This document shows, one piece after another, positions 1-8,092 of a stretch of 64,000 nucleotides of DNA. The number at the start of each line of letters is the position of its first letter. Positions within the stretch are counted from its first letter, which is position 1. The stretch covers positions 1 to 64,000 of the forward strand of contig CAKUPQ010000001.1 in the NCBI GenBank assembly GCA_934675205.1, written 5' to 3'. The notes under the pieces are model-generated. The model was not told the DNA's origin and ran no database searches. It was given only the letters and a program-made list of their open reading frames with translations. This DNA is from an uncultured Flavobacteriaceae bacterium (GTDB taxonomy: Bacteria; Bacteroidota; Bacteroidia; Flavobacteriales; Flavobacteriaceae). Position numbers and translations under genes: made by a program.

Positions 1-2738
1 GTATTCATAATATCCGCAAGAGCATCCGTAAGGTCAAATTGAGTAATTCCGTCATAATCATCATCACATTCTTCTAATGGTGGTATCGTTTTAGTAATTT
101 GAGGTTTAGGATTAACAATCAAATTCACACTTGTAAATGCTCTACAAACTCCTCCTGTTGAAGCTACTGCGATATAAATAGTCTGATTTGTAGAGGCTAT
201 ATTAAAGTATTGTTGCGGATTGGAAATCACATTGGCATCAAAAAGAAGGTCTTCATAAGTTTCGAAGAAAAACACCACTGCATTTGGGACTCCTCCCGTA
301 ACCTCATCATTTAATAAGGTCAAATCAAAAACCGCATATCCATCGTTATTGTCATCACAAACCTCAAAATCATTGGGTTGGAAAGCCTCCGGAAATTCAC
401 TTACAAGCAAATCAAATTGCGAAAGCACATAGCAACCTTGCTGATTTGCTATCCTAACATATATTGTTTGAGGGTTAGAAGTATTGGTATAATTAGTCGG
501 ATTCAGTATCGGAGTTGTTCCGTTTTGAGCATCTGCCAACGTTTCGTAATACGAAAAATTATAAGGTTGCCCTTGTGCTATTTCATAATTTTTAGAATAC
601 AGATTAAAAACAGATGTAGTGGAGGTATTAGAACAAACTTCGTAAGTACTCGGTTGATTGATATTAGGCAAACTAACCACAATCAATTGGAGGGAAGTAA
701 TCACAAAGCAACCGTCAGCATTTTCAGCTCTTACCCAAATGGTTTCTCCCAAAGAATTATAATTCGTTTGATTACTAATAGCGGAAGTTCCTACCAAAGC
801 ATCATTTTGAGAGTTATGAAAAGTAATTTGAATTCCGTTTTGTCCATTTCGGATTTCATCAGCTTTAGTAGAAAGATTAAATATTTCTGACCCATTTCCG
901 TCATCATCGCAAATCACATAGTCTGTCGGAGTGATTATTTCGGGATTCTGATATACATTTAATTCAAATGAAATCGTATTGTAACAATTCGGGTAGAATT
1001 GAGCTCTGACATAAATCGTTTGAGGATTCGATGTGTTTGTATAGCTCGCAGGATTTAAAATAGCTCCTACATTATTATCTGCATCTTGTTGGGAACTATG
1101 ATAAGTAACCGTTGCTGTCTCTCCGTTAAGTAGTTCGTTTTGTATAGAGGTCAGGTTAAAAATAGTTGACTGATTTGTACCATCAATACAAATGTTATAG
1201 TCTTGTATATTATTAAGCGTAGGTCTTTGGTTTACAATCAATTCAAAATCATAAATCACATAACACGAAGTTACTGGGTCAGAAACCCTTACATAAATTA
1301 TTCCCGAACCTAAATAATTTGTCGGATTCGGAATCGGATTTACGTTATTTTCCGCATTAGCCAAAGAAGTAAAATAACTCAAAGTATAATTCGGATTTGC
1401 ATTAGCAACAGAATTATTAAGATTAAAAATTCCTTGGGCAGTATCGCTACACCCTTCCTGGTCTGTAATCTGTGGTTCTTCGAGAGCATCTAATAAGATG
1501 ATATCCAACAAAACAGTATTGTTATTTTCGTTTACTTCCTGTTGTATTCCTGTTCCGTCTCCAATATCATCAACAACAATGGTCAATACAAAAGTATTCG
1601 GAATCGTATCGGGAACAGTAAAGCTATGAGATTGCGAAACGCTTGCTCCTATTGTTAAACTTTGAGTGGTTTGTGTAGTTGCCACCAAAACTCCGTCCGC
1701 ATAAAAAGCAATCGGAATACCGGCAGGAAGCACATCAGTTCCTTCGGCAGTATTAGAAACGGTGAAATTAACATCTAAATCTCTGTTTCCGCATGAGTTT
1801 TCGCCTTGTACATTCGGATTTACAGTGATACTTGCGTCAGGCAATTCACTACTCAACACTACTACAATATTATTTACAAAAACCACATCTTGACTAGAGG
1901 TAAGCATGACGTCAAGTGTAGTATCTCCCGGATCTACATAAGCACTGATATCGTAATAATCCAAATCCATATTATACAGATTAGAATCACCCGTAAAACT
2001 ATTTGTTCCGTTAAAAACATTGTTAGAAGGGTTCAAAGGAGGATTACTTAAGACATTCCCGTTGACAAAAAGTTCTTCACCTATAGCCGTTCCTGCATCG
2101 CCTTCCCAAGCCAGAAAACCGATTTTTCCTCCTTGGGTGTCAATCACGTTAATTCCTTGTAGCTGGATTTCGAGCGTAGTATTGGGCGAAAGACCCACCA
2201 TTTCAAAGCCATCATATACATTCACAAGGTTATTTATAAAAACAGGGTCTTCATAAATGATAACAATACTCCAACCTCCGAAGTTTTGCCCCGTGGCACA
2301 ATACTGTTGAATAACGGTATTTAAATCCATGTCTGAAAAAGTGTATGTACCGTTACCTGTAGTCTGAACAATAGTGGTTACGTCTACAAAAGCCCCAAAA
2401 AAGACATGATTAAAGTTGTTAAAGAACATACTATTCGCAAAAGTACGTTCGGCAGTAAGGTCTGTTCCGTTGAGTTTTACATTAAAATCTCCTGTACCCG
2501 AACCTGCCCAATACAGATAAGCAGCAATTACGGTTTGGTCAGTAGTAAGATTAAGGGTAGCTGAAGATTCGGTCAAAATAGTACAAGGTCCTAATGAATT
2601 ATTTTCCGCTAAATTCAAAGTATTACCGATAGCTATATAATCATATTTACCAAAAAGCTGCTCGTATAATTCAATCTGCTGGGCATTTGAATTAAAACAA
2701 AAAACGAGCAATAGTATTGATATAAAGTTGTTTTTCAT
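1..2738 (-). CDS. large secreted repeat protein (partial, C-terminus outside window)
   Basis: An open frame of 912 codons starts at ATG 2736-2738 and continues past the left edge without a stop. Residues 1-21 form a signal peptide ending in SNAQQ. Residues about 22-298 are a Gly/Asn/Thr-rich secreted region containing YLYWAGSGTG. Residues about 299-415 resemble a CARDB-type beta domain (SNTAEGTDVLPAGIP then VNENNN). From residue 430 there are six diverged tandem units of 87-97 residues, with their Cys at 430, 517, 610, 702, 794 and 891. Each unit reads roughly C-D-D-N/D-G, FNL, a YTNTSNPQTIYVR-like strand and a second Cys. This architecture is common in large flavobacterial surface proteins exported by type IX secretion, but the C-terminal sorting domain would lie outside the window. 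The plus-strand frames over it are shadows. Confidence 0.85.
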   Translation of the reverse strand, partial: MKNNFISILLLVFCFNSNAQQIELYEQLFGKYDYIAIGNTLNLAENNSLGPCTILTESSATLNLTTDQTVIAAYLYWAGSGTGDFNVKLNGTDLTAERTFANSMFFNNFNHVFFGAFVDVTTIVQTTGNGTYTFSDMDLNTVIQQYCATGQNFGGWSIVIIYEDPVFINNLVNVYDGFEMVGLSPNTTLEIQLQGINVIDTQGGKIGFLAWEGDAGTAIGEELFVNGNVLSNPPLNPSNNVFNGTNSFTGDSNLYNMDLDYYDISAYVDPGDTTLDVMLTSSQDVVFVNNIVVVLSSELPDASITVNPNVQGENSCGNRDLDVNFTVSNTAEGTDVLPAGIPIAFYADGVLVATTQTTQSLTIGASVSQSHSFTVPDTIPNTFVLTIVVDDIGDGTGIQQEVNENNNTVLLDIILLDALEEPQITDQEGCSDTAQGIFNLNNSVANANPNYTLSYFTSLANAENNVNPIPNPTNYLGSGIIYVRVSDPVTSCYVIYDFELIVNQRPTLNNIQDYNICIDGTNQSTIFNLTSIQNELLNGETATVTYHSSQQDADNNVGAILNPASYTNTSNPQTIYVRAQFYPNCYNTISFELNVYQNPEIITPTDYVICDDDGNGSEIFNLSTKADEIRNGQNGIQITFHNSQNDALVGTSAISNQTNYNSLGETIWVRAENADGCFVITSLQLIVVSLPNINQPSTYEVCSNTSTTSVFNLYSKNYEIAQGQPYNFSYYETLADAQNGTTPILNPTNYTNTSNPQTIYVRIANQQGCYVLSQFDLLVSEFPEAFQPNDFEVCDDNNDGYAVFDLTLLNDEVTGGVPNAVVFFFETYEDLLFDANVISNPQQYFNIASTNQTIYIAVASTGGVCRAFTSVNLIVNPKPQITKTIPPLEECDDDYDGITQFDLTDALADIMN

Positions 2739-2798
2739 TTGAAATTTGTTAGTAAAATCAAAAAGTATTTAAAATATAAACGAGAATTTAACGAATTA

Positions 2799-3182
2799 TT
2801 ATCCAATAATCTTTGTGAAATCGGGTTTAAAATAATTCGGTCCTTTCATCACTTTTCCGTCTTCACGATAAATCGGTTTTCCGTCTTCGCCTAATTTACT
2901 CATATTGCTTTTTTGAATTTCGTCAAAAACCTCCTCGATTTTGTGTTGTAATCCATGTTCGAGAATTGTTCCGCACAAAATGTAAAGCATATCTCCCAAA
3001 GCATCTGCTACTTCAACAATATCATTATTTTGAACTGCTTCAAGATATTCTTCGTTTTCTTCTTTCATCAGGTTGAAACGAAGTTCGTTTTTGCTTTTTC
3101 CTAAATCTGCTTTCGGAGTTTCACTTACTCCCAATCCGTAAGTTGTATGAAATAATGTTACTGCTTCAAGTTGTTTTTTCAT
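2799..3182 (-). CDS. MazG-like nucleotide pyrophosphohydrolase
   Basis: A 127-residue all-alpha protein of the MazG/phosphoribosyl-ATP pyrophosphohydrolase superfamily. The metal-binding pattern is visible: EENEEYLEA (around residues 41-49) followed by EVADALGDMLY (around 57-67), matching the EExxE...ExxD signature. The family hydrolyses nucleoside triphosphates or related nucleotides to monophosphates and pyrophosphate; the substrate here cannot be read from sequence. A poorly conserved hydrophilic tail carries GEDGKPIYREDGKV. A TATCTTTG box lies 27 bp upstream on the same strand. The gene is divergent from the two-component system and shares its 98-bp intergenic region. Confidence 0.85.
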   Translation of the reverse strand: MKKQLEAVTLFHTTYGLGVSETPKADLGKSKNELRFNLMKEENEEYLEAVQNNDIVEVADALGDMLYILCGTILEHGLQHKIEEVFDEIQKSNMSKLGEDGKPIYREDGKVMKGPNYFKPDFTKIIG

Positions 3183-3208
3183 CGAATGGAATAATTATTA
3201 AAAGACTT

Positions 3209-3216
3209 CAAAGATA
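3209..3216 (-). promoter_or_regulatory. -7 promoter box of the MazG-like gene
   Basis: On the minus strand the octamer TATCTTTG fits the Bacteroidota -7 consensus TAnnTTTG. It lies 27 bp upstream of the start codon. No clear TTTG -33 element was found at the normal distance. Confidence 0.55.
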
Positions 3217-3221
3217 AGGGA

Positions 3222-3239
3222 TTCCTAATTTATTCCTAA
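3222..3239 (+). promoter_or_regulatory. direct repeat, candidate response-regulator binding site
   Basis: TTCCTAA occurs twice, starting at 3222 and 3233 (11-bp period, one helical turn), as expected for tandem binding of an OmpR/PhoB-type regulator. It lies just upstream of the -33 element of the response regulator gene, the usual activator position. A near-identical pair lies in front of the PepSY-like gene at 5229. Confidence 0.5.
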
Positions 3240-3245
3240 ATCTAA

Positions 3246-3277
3246 TTGTATTATTGTTCCGTAAATTATTATTTTTG
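3246..3277 (+). promoter_or_regulatory. promoter of the response regulator operon
   Basis: TTG at 3246-3248, a 21-bp spacer and TATTTTTG at 3270-3277 match the Bacteroidota promoter form. The ATG at 3281 is only 3 bp beyond the -7 box, so transcription from this promoter would give a leaderless or nearly leaderless mRNA. Confidence 0.6.
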
Positions 3278-3280
3278 AAT

Positions 3281-3952
3281 ATGAAAATCCTGATTATAGA
3301 AGACGAACCTGCTTTGCTTGAAACTGTAAAACAATTTCTTGAGGACGAAAAATACATCGTTGAAACAGCCAATGATTATATTTCGGGAATCGAAAAAATT
3401 GGAACGTATGATTATGACTGTATTTTACTCGACATTATGCTCCCAAATGGGAGCGGAATCGACATACTGAAAGAAATCAAAAAATTGAATAAAAAAGATT
3501 CTGTGATTATTCTTTCTGCTAAAGATTCGGTTGAGGATAAAGTTTTAGGCTTGGATTTGGGAGCAGATGATTATCTGGCTAAACCTTTCAATTTAATGGA
3601 GCTTCATTCCCGGATTAAATCCGCCATCAGACGGAACAATCAAGACGGAGAAAAAAATATTTCGTTCAAAAACGTAAAACTTTTTCCCGAAGAAAGAACG
3701 GTTTTTGTCGATGAAACCGAACTTTCATTAAATCGGAAAGAATTCGATTTGCTGTATTATTTTATGATTCGTCCCGAAAAAACCTTACAGAAAACCTCGT
3801 TGGCTGAATCGGTTTGGGGAGATAATATTGACCAGTCAGACAGTTTGGATTTCATTTATTCACAAATAAAGAACTTACGGAAAAAACTGAAAGACAGCAA
3901 TGCAGAAATTGATTTTCAGGCAGTTTACGGAATCGGATATAAATTGGTATGA
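3281..3952 (+). CDS. OmpR/PhoB-family response regulator
   Basis: A 223-residue two-domain regulator. The receiver domain (1-120) has the acidic pocket E7/D8, phospho-acceptor D51 in LLDIMLPNGSG, and K101 in LAKPF. The winged-helix DNA-binding domain (about 127-223) has SLNRKEFDLLYYFM and the FIYSQIKNLRKKL recognition region. I chose ATG 3281 (MKILIIEDEP, the typical start) over an in-frame start 27 bp upstream, because the shorter form begins directly at the receiver fold and the -7 box overlaps the longer reading. The stop overlaps the kinase start by 4 bp. The paired direct repeats suggest autoregulation and control of the PepSY-like genes. Confidence 0.93.
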   Translation: MKILIIEDEPALLETVKQFLEDEKYIVETANDYISGIEKIGTYDYDCILLDIMLPNGSGIDILKEIKKLNKKDSVIILSAKDSVEDKVLGLDLGADDYLAKPFNLMELHSRIKSAIRRNNQDGEKNISFKNVKLFPEERTVFVDETELSLNRKEFDLLYYFMIRPEKTLQKTSLAESVWGDNIDQSDSLDFIYSQIKNLRKKLKDSNAEIDFQAVYGIGYKLV

Positions 3953-5235
3953 GTATTTCGCTTAAAAATTATACGTTAAAATATCTGGCAACCGCTTTGC
4001 TTATTATCATAGCAATTTGGGCAGGATTGTTTTATGCTGTAATTCTTGATGAACTTTATGATAATACCGATGACGGACTTAAAGACCTCAAAATCCAGAT
4101 TATCAGAAAAGCATATATTGATGAGAATATTTTGAATATAAACGAATTTGATTTCAACCAATTCAGAATTAAACAAATAAATGCTTCGGAATACAAAGAA
4201 GGAAATTTTTTCAGGAACGAACAATTTTATATGGAATATGACGAAGAAATGGAGCCTTACCGTGTTTTGGAAACGTATTTTATTGACAAAAGCGGAAATC
4301 ATCAAAAACTGGAAATAAGAACTTCAACCGTAGAGGAAGATGATTTTCGTGAAAACCTTTTCTTTGCTCTTATTTTCCTGTATATTTTTCTGGTTGTGAG
4401 CATTATAATCATTAATAATATCGTTCTGAAAAAAGTCTGGAAACCGTTCTACACAACTTTGGATAATTTAGAAAAATACGAATTCGGAAAAGGCAACAAA
4501 TCCGAAAATAATCCTACCGAAATACGTGAATTCAAATTGTTAAACAAAAAAATTGACAAGATGATTGAACGGAACGAAGGAACATTTATCCAACAAAAAC
4601 AATTTATAGAAAATGCTTCTCACGAATTGCAGACTCCACTTGCCATTGCTATTAACAAACTTGATTTACTCATCGAAAATGAAGATTTTTCCGAAAAAAA
4701 CCTATCGGAATTAAGCCAAACCAAAGAAGGGTTGATGCGATTGGTTAAGTTGAATAAATCACTTCTGATGCTTTCGAGAATCGAAAATAATCAGTTTGGA
4801 GAAAAACAGCAAATAAGCCTGAACGAAATCACGAAAACCGTTCTGGACGATTTTTCAGATATGATAGAATTCAAAAATATTTCGTTGAAAATTATAGAAA
4901 ACGGAAACTTCAAAACCAATATCAATTTGGATTTAGGGTATATTTTGATTTCAAATCTGGTTCGAAATGCTATCAAATATAACCTGTCAAACGGAAAAAT
5001 AATTGTAGAACTATTTAATGACAGACTGAAAATCAAAAATTCTTCTTCTGAAAACAAACCGCTTAACAAAGATTTGATTTTCAATCGTTTTTACAAATCA
5101 AATCAGGATAATACTTCCACAGGATTAGGACTGTCAATCGTAAAAACCATAGTTGAAAACCATTCGGATTTGAGCATTGATTATTTCTTTGAAAATAATT
5201 TTCATATTTTTTTCGTAAAAGACGAAAATTCCTAA
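3949..5235 (+). CDS. sensor histidine kinase
   Basis: A 428-residue inner-membrane kinase. Transmembrane segments lie at about 12-33 and 136-160 and flank a roughly 100-residue periplasmic sensor region. There is a short linker, then HisKA with H225 in ASHELQTP, and a HATPase domain with N-box NLVRNAIKYN (336-345) and G2-box TGLGLSIV (391-398). It overlaps the response regulator gene by 4 bp, so it is almost certainly the cognate kinase. The periplasmic domain has no family signature that I recognise. The G1 box is degenerate (KIKNSSSENKP). The stop codon lies inside the first half-site of the downstream direct repeat. Confidence 0.93.
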   Translation: MSISLKNYTLKYLATALLIIIAIWAGLFYAVILDELYDNTDDGLKDLKIQIIRKAYIDENILNINEFDFNQFRIKQINASEYKEGNFFRNEQFYMEYDEEMEPYRVLETYFIDKSGNHQKLEIRTSTVEEDDFRENLFFALIFLYIFLVVSIIIINNIVLKKVWKPFYTTLDNLEKYEFGKGNKSENNPTEIREFKLLNKKIDKMIERNEGTFIQQKQFIENASHELQTPLAIAINKLDLLIENEDFSEKNLSELSQTKEGLMRLVKLNKSLLMLSRIENNQFGEKQQISLNEITKTVLDDFSDMIEFKNISLKIIENGNFKTNINLDLGYILISNLVRNAIKYNLSNGKIIVELFNDRLKIKNSSSENKPLNKDLIFNRFYKSNQDNTSTGLGLSIVKTIVENHSDLSIDYFFENNFHIFFVKDENS

Positions 5236-5246
5236 TTCTTTCCCAA
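5229..5246 (+). promoter_or_regulatory. second copy of the response-regulator direct repeat
   Basis: TTCCTAA at 5229 and TTCCCAA at 5240 reproduce the 11-bp-spaced pair found before the response regulator gene. They lie 43-60 bp upstream of the first PepSY-like gene and overlap the end of the kinase gene. The best downstream -7-like octamer is TAATTTTA at 5269-5276, one base off consensus. Confidence 0.5.
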
Positions 5247-5288
5247 ATCACTCCTGAACTTTGTCTTATAATTTTAAAACAAATAAAT

Positions 5289-5732
5289 ATGAAAAGTTCA
5301 GCAATCAAATTTTTAACGGCTTTTTTCCTTTTTATCGGAATCAGCTCAAATGCACAGGAATCAATCATTACGAAAAATGAATTGCCTAAAACAGCACAAA
5401 AATTCGTTTCAGATTATTTCGCGAAAAGTACGATTGATTATGTGAAAATGGACAAAGAAACTTTTTCGACAGATTACAAAGTAAAGTTTACGGACGGTTC
5501 GGAAATCGAGTTTGATTCAAAAGGAGAATGGATCGAAATTGACGGAAACAAAACAGTAATTCCGACAGGATTTATCCAAAAAAGTATTCTTACTTACGTG
5601 AAGGAAAAATTCCCTAATACCCAAATCATAAAAATTGAAAAAGGACGTTTCGGAAAACAGGAAGTAAAACTTTCAAACGGATTGGAACTGGAATTTAATT
5701 CCAAAGGGGAATTTAAGAGAATTGATGACTAA
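5289..5732 (+). CDS. exported PepSY-like (DUF2874) protein
   Basis: A 147-residue protein with a signal peptide (cleavage near ISSNAQ, residue 22) and two related PepSY-like halves. YKVKFTDGSEIEFDSKGEW and QEVKLSNGLELEFNSKGEF are internal copies of one beta-hairpin motif. Such proteins are periplasmic and common beside two-component systems in Bacteroidota; their biochemical role is not established. Its position 53 bp after the kinase gene and the operator-like direct repeat suggest it is the output or a feedback ligand of this sensor. That role is inference. Confidence 0.85.
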   Translation: MKSSAIKFLTAFFLFIGISSNAQESIITKNELPKTAQKFVSDYFAKSTIDYVKMDKETFSTDYKVKFTDGSEIEFDSKGEWIEIDGNKTVIPTGFIQKSILTYVKEKFPNTQIIKIEKGRFGKQEVKLSNGLELEFNSKGEFKRIDD

Positions 5733-5766
5733 TTAAACAAGTAAAAATTTATAAAATGAAATCAAA

Positions 5767-6225
5767 ATGAAAAATTTATTTTTATCGACAGTTGCCATTT
5801 TAACTTTGGCTTTTACGGGAATTTCCTGTTCATCTGACGACAATAATTCAGGAGAAACCATTATTGGTTATTCGGAATTATCAGCTGACTGCAAAACATT
5901 TGTAGAAACGTATTTTTCTGAATATGAAATTTTAAGAGTTGAAAAAGATATTCATTCTGTTGATGAATATTATGAAGTAAAATTCGTTGGAGGAATGCAG
6001 ATTGACTTAAATCAGTCTTGTGAATGGACAGAGGTCGATGGCAACAACCAACCTATTCCGACAGGATTTGTCAATACTTCGATTGTGGAATATGTAGCGA
6101 CAAATTATGCAACAACCTCAATAGAAAGCATTGATAAAAAATCGTATGGATTTGATGTTGATTTACTTAACAATACCGAATTGCGTTTCGATTCGGAAGG
6201 AAACTTTTTAGGATTAGAGAACTAA
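5767..6225 (+). CDS. PepSY-like (DUF2874) lipoprotein
   Basis: A 152-residue paralogue of the preceding protein carrying a lipoprotein signal: hydrophobic stretch then the lipobox GISC, with the lipidated Cys at about residue 21 followed by SSDDNNS. The two PepSY-like halves are recognisable (EVKFVGGMQIDLNQSCEW and DVDLLNNTELRFDSEGNF), and IPTGF is shared exactly with the upstream protein. The acidic residues after the Cys are compatible with export to the cell surface, but this cannot be decided. The 34-bp gap to the upstream gene and the strong hairpin 25 bp downstream indicate one operon ending here. Confidence 0.83.
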   Translation: MKNLFLSTVAILTLAFTGISCSSDDNNSGETIIGYSELSADCKTFVETYFSEYEILRVEKDIHSVDEYYEVKFVGGMQIDLNQSCEWTEVDGNNQPIPTGFVNTSIVEYVATNYATTSIESIDKKSYGFDVDLLNNTELRFDSEGNFLGLEN

Positions 6226-6250
6226 TTCAGAGATTGTTTTAAACAAATTT

Positions 6251-6283
6251 AAACCTCACAGATTTCAGAAATCTGTGAGGTTT
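6251..6283. terminator. bidirectional terminator
   Basis: A perfect 15-bp stem (6251-6265 with 6269-6283) and a 3-base loop sit between the converging PepSY-like and DUF3817 genes. T-runs on both strands allow termination in both directions. Confidence 0.85.
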
Positions 6284-6291
6284 TTTATTTT

Positions 6292-6579
6292 TTATCTTCC
6301 CGAAAGATACTTCTTCTCTACCCAAAAAGTCCCAAACGGAATTACCGAAGCAATTAAAATCAAAAAGAAATCTTTTCCTTTCCATTTCATTTGGTCTTTG
6401 AGCATTATTGCTAGAATGATATAGGTAATAAACAGCAATCCGTGAGCCATTCCTATCGGAAAAACCAAAGATTGTCCTAATTCGGGGCTTATCATTCTTT
6501 TGATGAAAATCATATTGGCTAAAAGAACCAAATAAGAAACTCCTTCAAGGAAAGCAACAGGTCTGAAAATTTTAAGCAT
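6292..6579 (-). CDS. DUF3817 small membrane protein
   Basis: A 95-residue integral membrane protein with three predicted helices (about 10-30, 38-60 and 70-88). It begins FRPVAFLEGVSYLVLL, the typical opening of DUF3817 proteins, which are often encoded as single small membrane proteins of unknown role. Nothing in the neighbourhood (fahA upstream on the same strand, 43 bp away) explains its function. Confidence 0.8.
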   Translation of the reverse strand: MLKIFRPVAFLEGVSYLVLLANMIFIKRMISPELGQSLVFPIGMAHGLLFITYIILAIMLKDQMKWKGKDFFLILIASVIPFGTFWVEKKYLSGR

Positions 6580-6622
6580 ATAAAGTTAGTTTACAGTGTT
6601 CAGTTATTAGTGTTCAGTTCAT

Positions 6623-7912
6623 TTATTTTTTAAATTCAAGTGCAGGAAGTAATTTAGATGAAACCTCTCCGAATCCGATTCTCAAATCGTTTTTCTGACA
6701 GAAGCCTCTCATAATTACCGTATCGTTATCTGCAATGAATTTTCTTTCTGTTCCGTCTTTTAGGGTTATCGGGTTTTTTCCTCCCCAAGTAAGCTCCAGC
6801 ATTGAACCGAAACTGTCCGGAGTTGGCCCTGAAATCGTTCCCGAACCCATCATATCTCCTGCATTTACCTGACAACCGTTTATGGTATGATGTGCTAATT
6901 GTTGGCTCATTGTCCAATACATATATTTGAAATTCGATTTGGAAACCGAAGTTTCTTCTCCGTTTTCGGGTTGAATAAGCACTTCTAAATTAATATCGAA
7001 AGCGTGATTTCCTGTTTGTTGCAGATACGGAAGCGGTTTTGGGTCTTCCTGTTTCGGGCTTTCGCACCGAAAAGGCTCAAGTGCGTCAAGTGTTACAATC
7101 CAAGGGGAAATCGAAGAAGCAAAATTCTTTGCTAAAAATGGCCCTAACGGAACATATTCCCATTTCTGAATATCCCTTGCACTCCAATCGTTAAACAAAA
7201 CCATTCCGAAAATATGATTTTCTGCCTCTTCAACAGGAATGTATTCTCCCATTTTGTTAGCATCAGCTGTAATAAAAGCGGTTTCCAACTCAAAATCAAC
7301 CAATTTCGATGCTCCGAAAACAGGATTGGTTTCTCCGTTCGGAAGTGTTTGTCCGAGTGGTCTTCTGACTGCAACTCCCGAAGGAACAATCGTAGAACTT
7401 CGTCCGTGATAGCCAACAGGAATATGTAACCAATTCGGCAACAAGGCATTATTAGGATCTCGGAACATCATTCCTACATTGGTTGCGTGTTCTCTGCTGG
7501 AATAAAAATCTGTGTAATCTCCAATCTGAACAGGCAATTGCATTTCGACTTCATCAATCGAAAAAATCACTTGTGATTTGTCTTTTTCGTTATCTCTCAA
7601 TTTCGGATTGTTTTCATCGAAAATTTCTGCAATCCGGTTGCGGACTTCCCTCCATATTTTTCTCCCTGACGAAATAAAAACATTCAGAGTATCTTGTAAA
7701 AAAATATCGTCCGTAAGTTCGATTCCCTCAAAATATCCTAACTGATACAAAGCATTCAAATCAATAACCGAATCTCCGATTCGTGTTCCGATAGTTACAA
7801 TATCATCTTTGGTCAAAAAAACTCCGAAAGGAATATTCTGTATAGGAAAATCGCTGTTTTGAGGTACTTCTATCCACGATTTTCGGTTGGGGTCATTGGC
7901 TGTTATAAGCAT
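6623..7912 (-). CDS. fahA: fumarylacetoacetase
   Basis: A 429-residue cytoplasmic enzyme that cleaves fumarylacetoacetate to fumarate and acetoacetate, the last step of tyrosine/homogentisate catabolism. The N-terminal FAH domain has PFGVF and IGDSVIDL. The catalytic C-terminal domain shows YTDFYSSREHATNVG, HIPVGYHGRSSTIV, FGMVLFNDWSARDIQKWEY and GDMMGSGTISGPT, all hallmark FAH segments including the metal and catalytic His regions. Length is normal for the two-domain family. No other tyrosine-degradation gene is adjacent. Confidence 0.96.
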   Translation of the reverse strand: MLITANDPNRKSWIEVPQNSDFPIQNIPFGVFLTKDDIVTIGTRIGDSVIDLNALYQLGYFEGIELTDDIFLQDTLNVFISSGRKIWREVRNRIAEIFDENNPKLRDNEKDKSQVIFSIDEVEMQLPVQIGDYTDFYSSREHATNVGMMFRDPNNALLPNWLHIPVGYHGRSSTIVPSGVAVRRPLGQTLPNGETNPVFGASKLVDFELETAFITADANKMGEYIPVEEAENHIFGMVLFNDWSARDIQKWEYVPLGPFLAKNFASSISPWIVTLDALEPFRCESPKQEDPKPLPYLQQTGNHAFDINLEVLIQPENGEETSVSKSNFKYMYWTMSQQLAHHTINGCQVNAGDMMGSGTISGPTPDSFGSMLELTWGGKNPITLKDGTERKFIADNDTVIMRGFCQKNDLRIGFGEVSSKLLPALEFKK

Positions 7913-8058
7913 ATTTCTTTTGTTTAAAGTTTGATTTGTTTAAGGTTTAAAGTTTCACGTTCTAAATCTGCAATCATCAATCGTTAATCATCAATCTTAA
8001 ATAAAAAAATTACAGCCTCAAATATATTGCTAATTGCTAATTTCTCAAAGTAATTTCG

Positions 8059-8066
8059 TATTTTTG
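8059..8066 (+). promoter_or_regulatory. -7 box of glyA
   Basis: TATTTTTG fits TAnnTTTG, with TTG at 8034-8036 22 bp upstream. The glyA ATG is 26 bp downstream. Confidence 0.55.
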
Positions 8067-8092
8067 AGCTCACTTTAACAATAATTCATATT

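Noticed and set aside
378..890. Plus-strand open frame of 170 codons (also 1806-2256 frames)
   Set aside because: It lies antisense over the large repeat protein, whose minus-strand frame is open throughout with signal peptide and repeats. The plus-strand products are Ile/Ser/Arg-rich without any domain.
1..1451. Regular 280-bp repetition as a CRISPR array
   Set aside because: Units are diverged coding repeats within one open frame, far longer than CRISPR repeats and without spacers.
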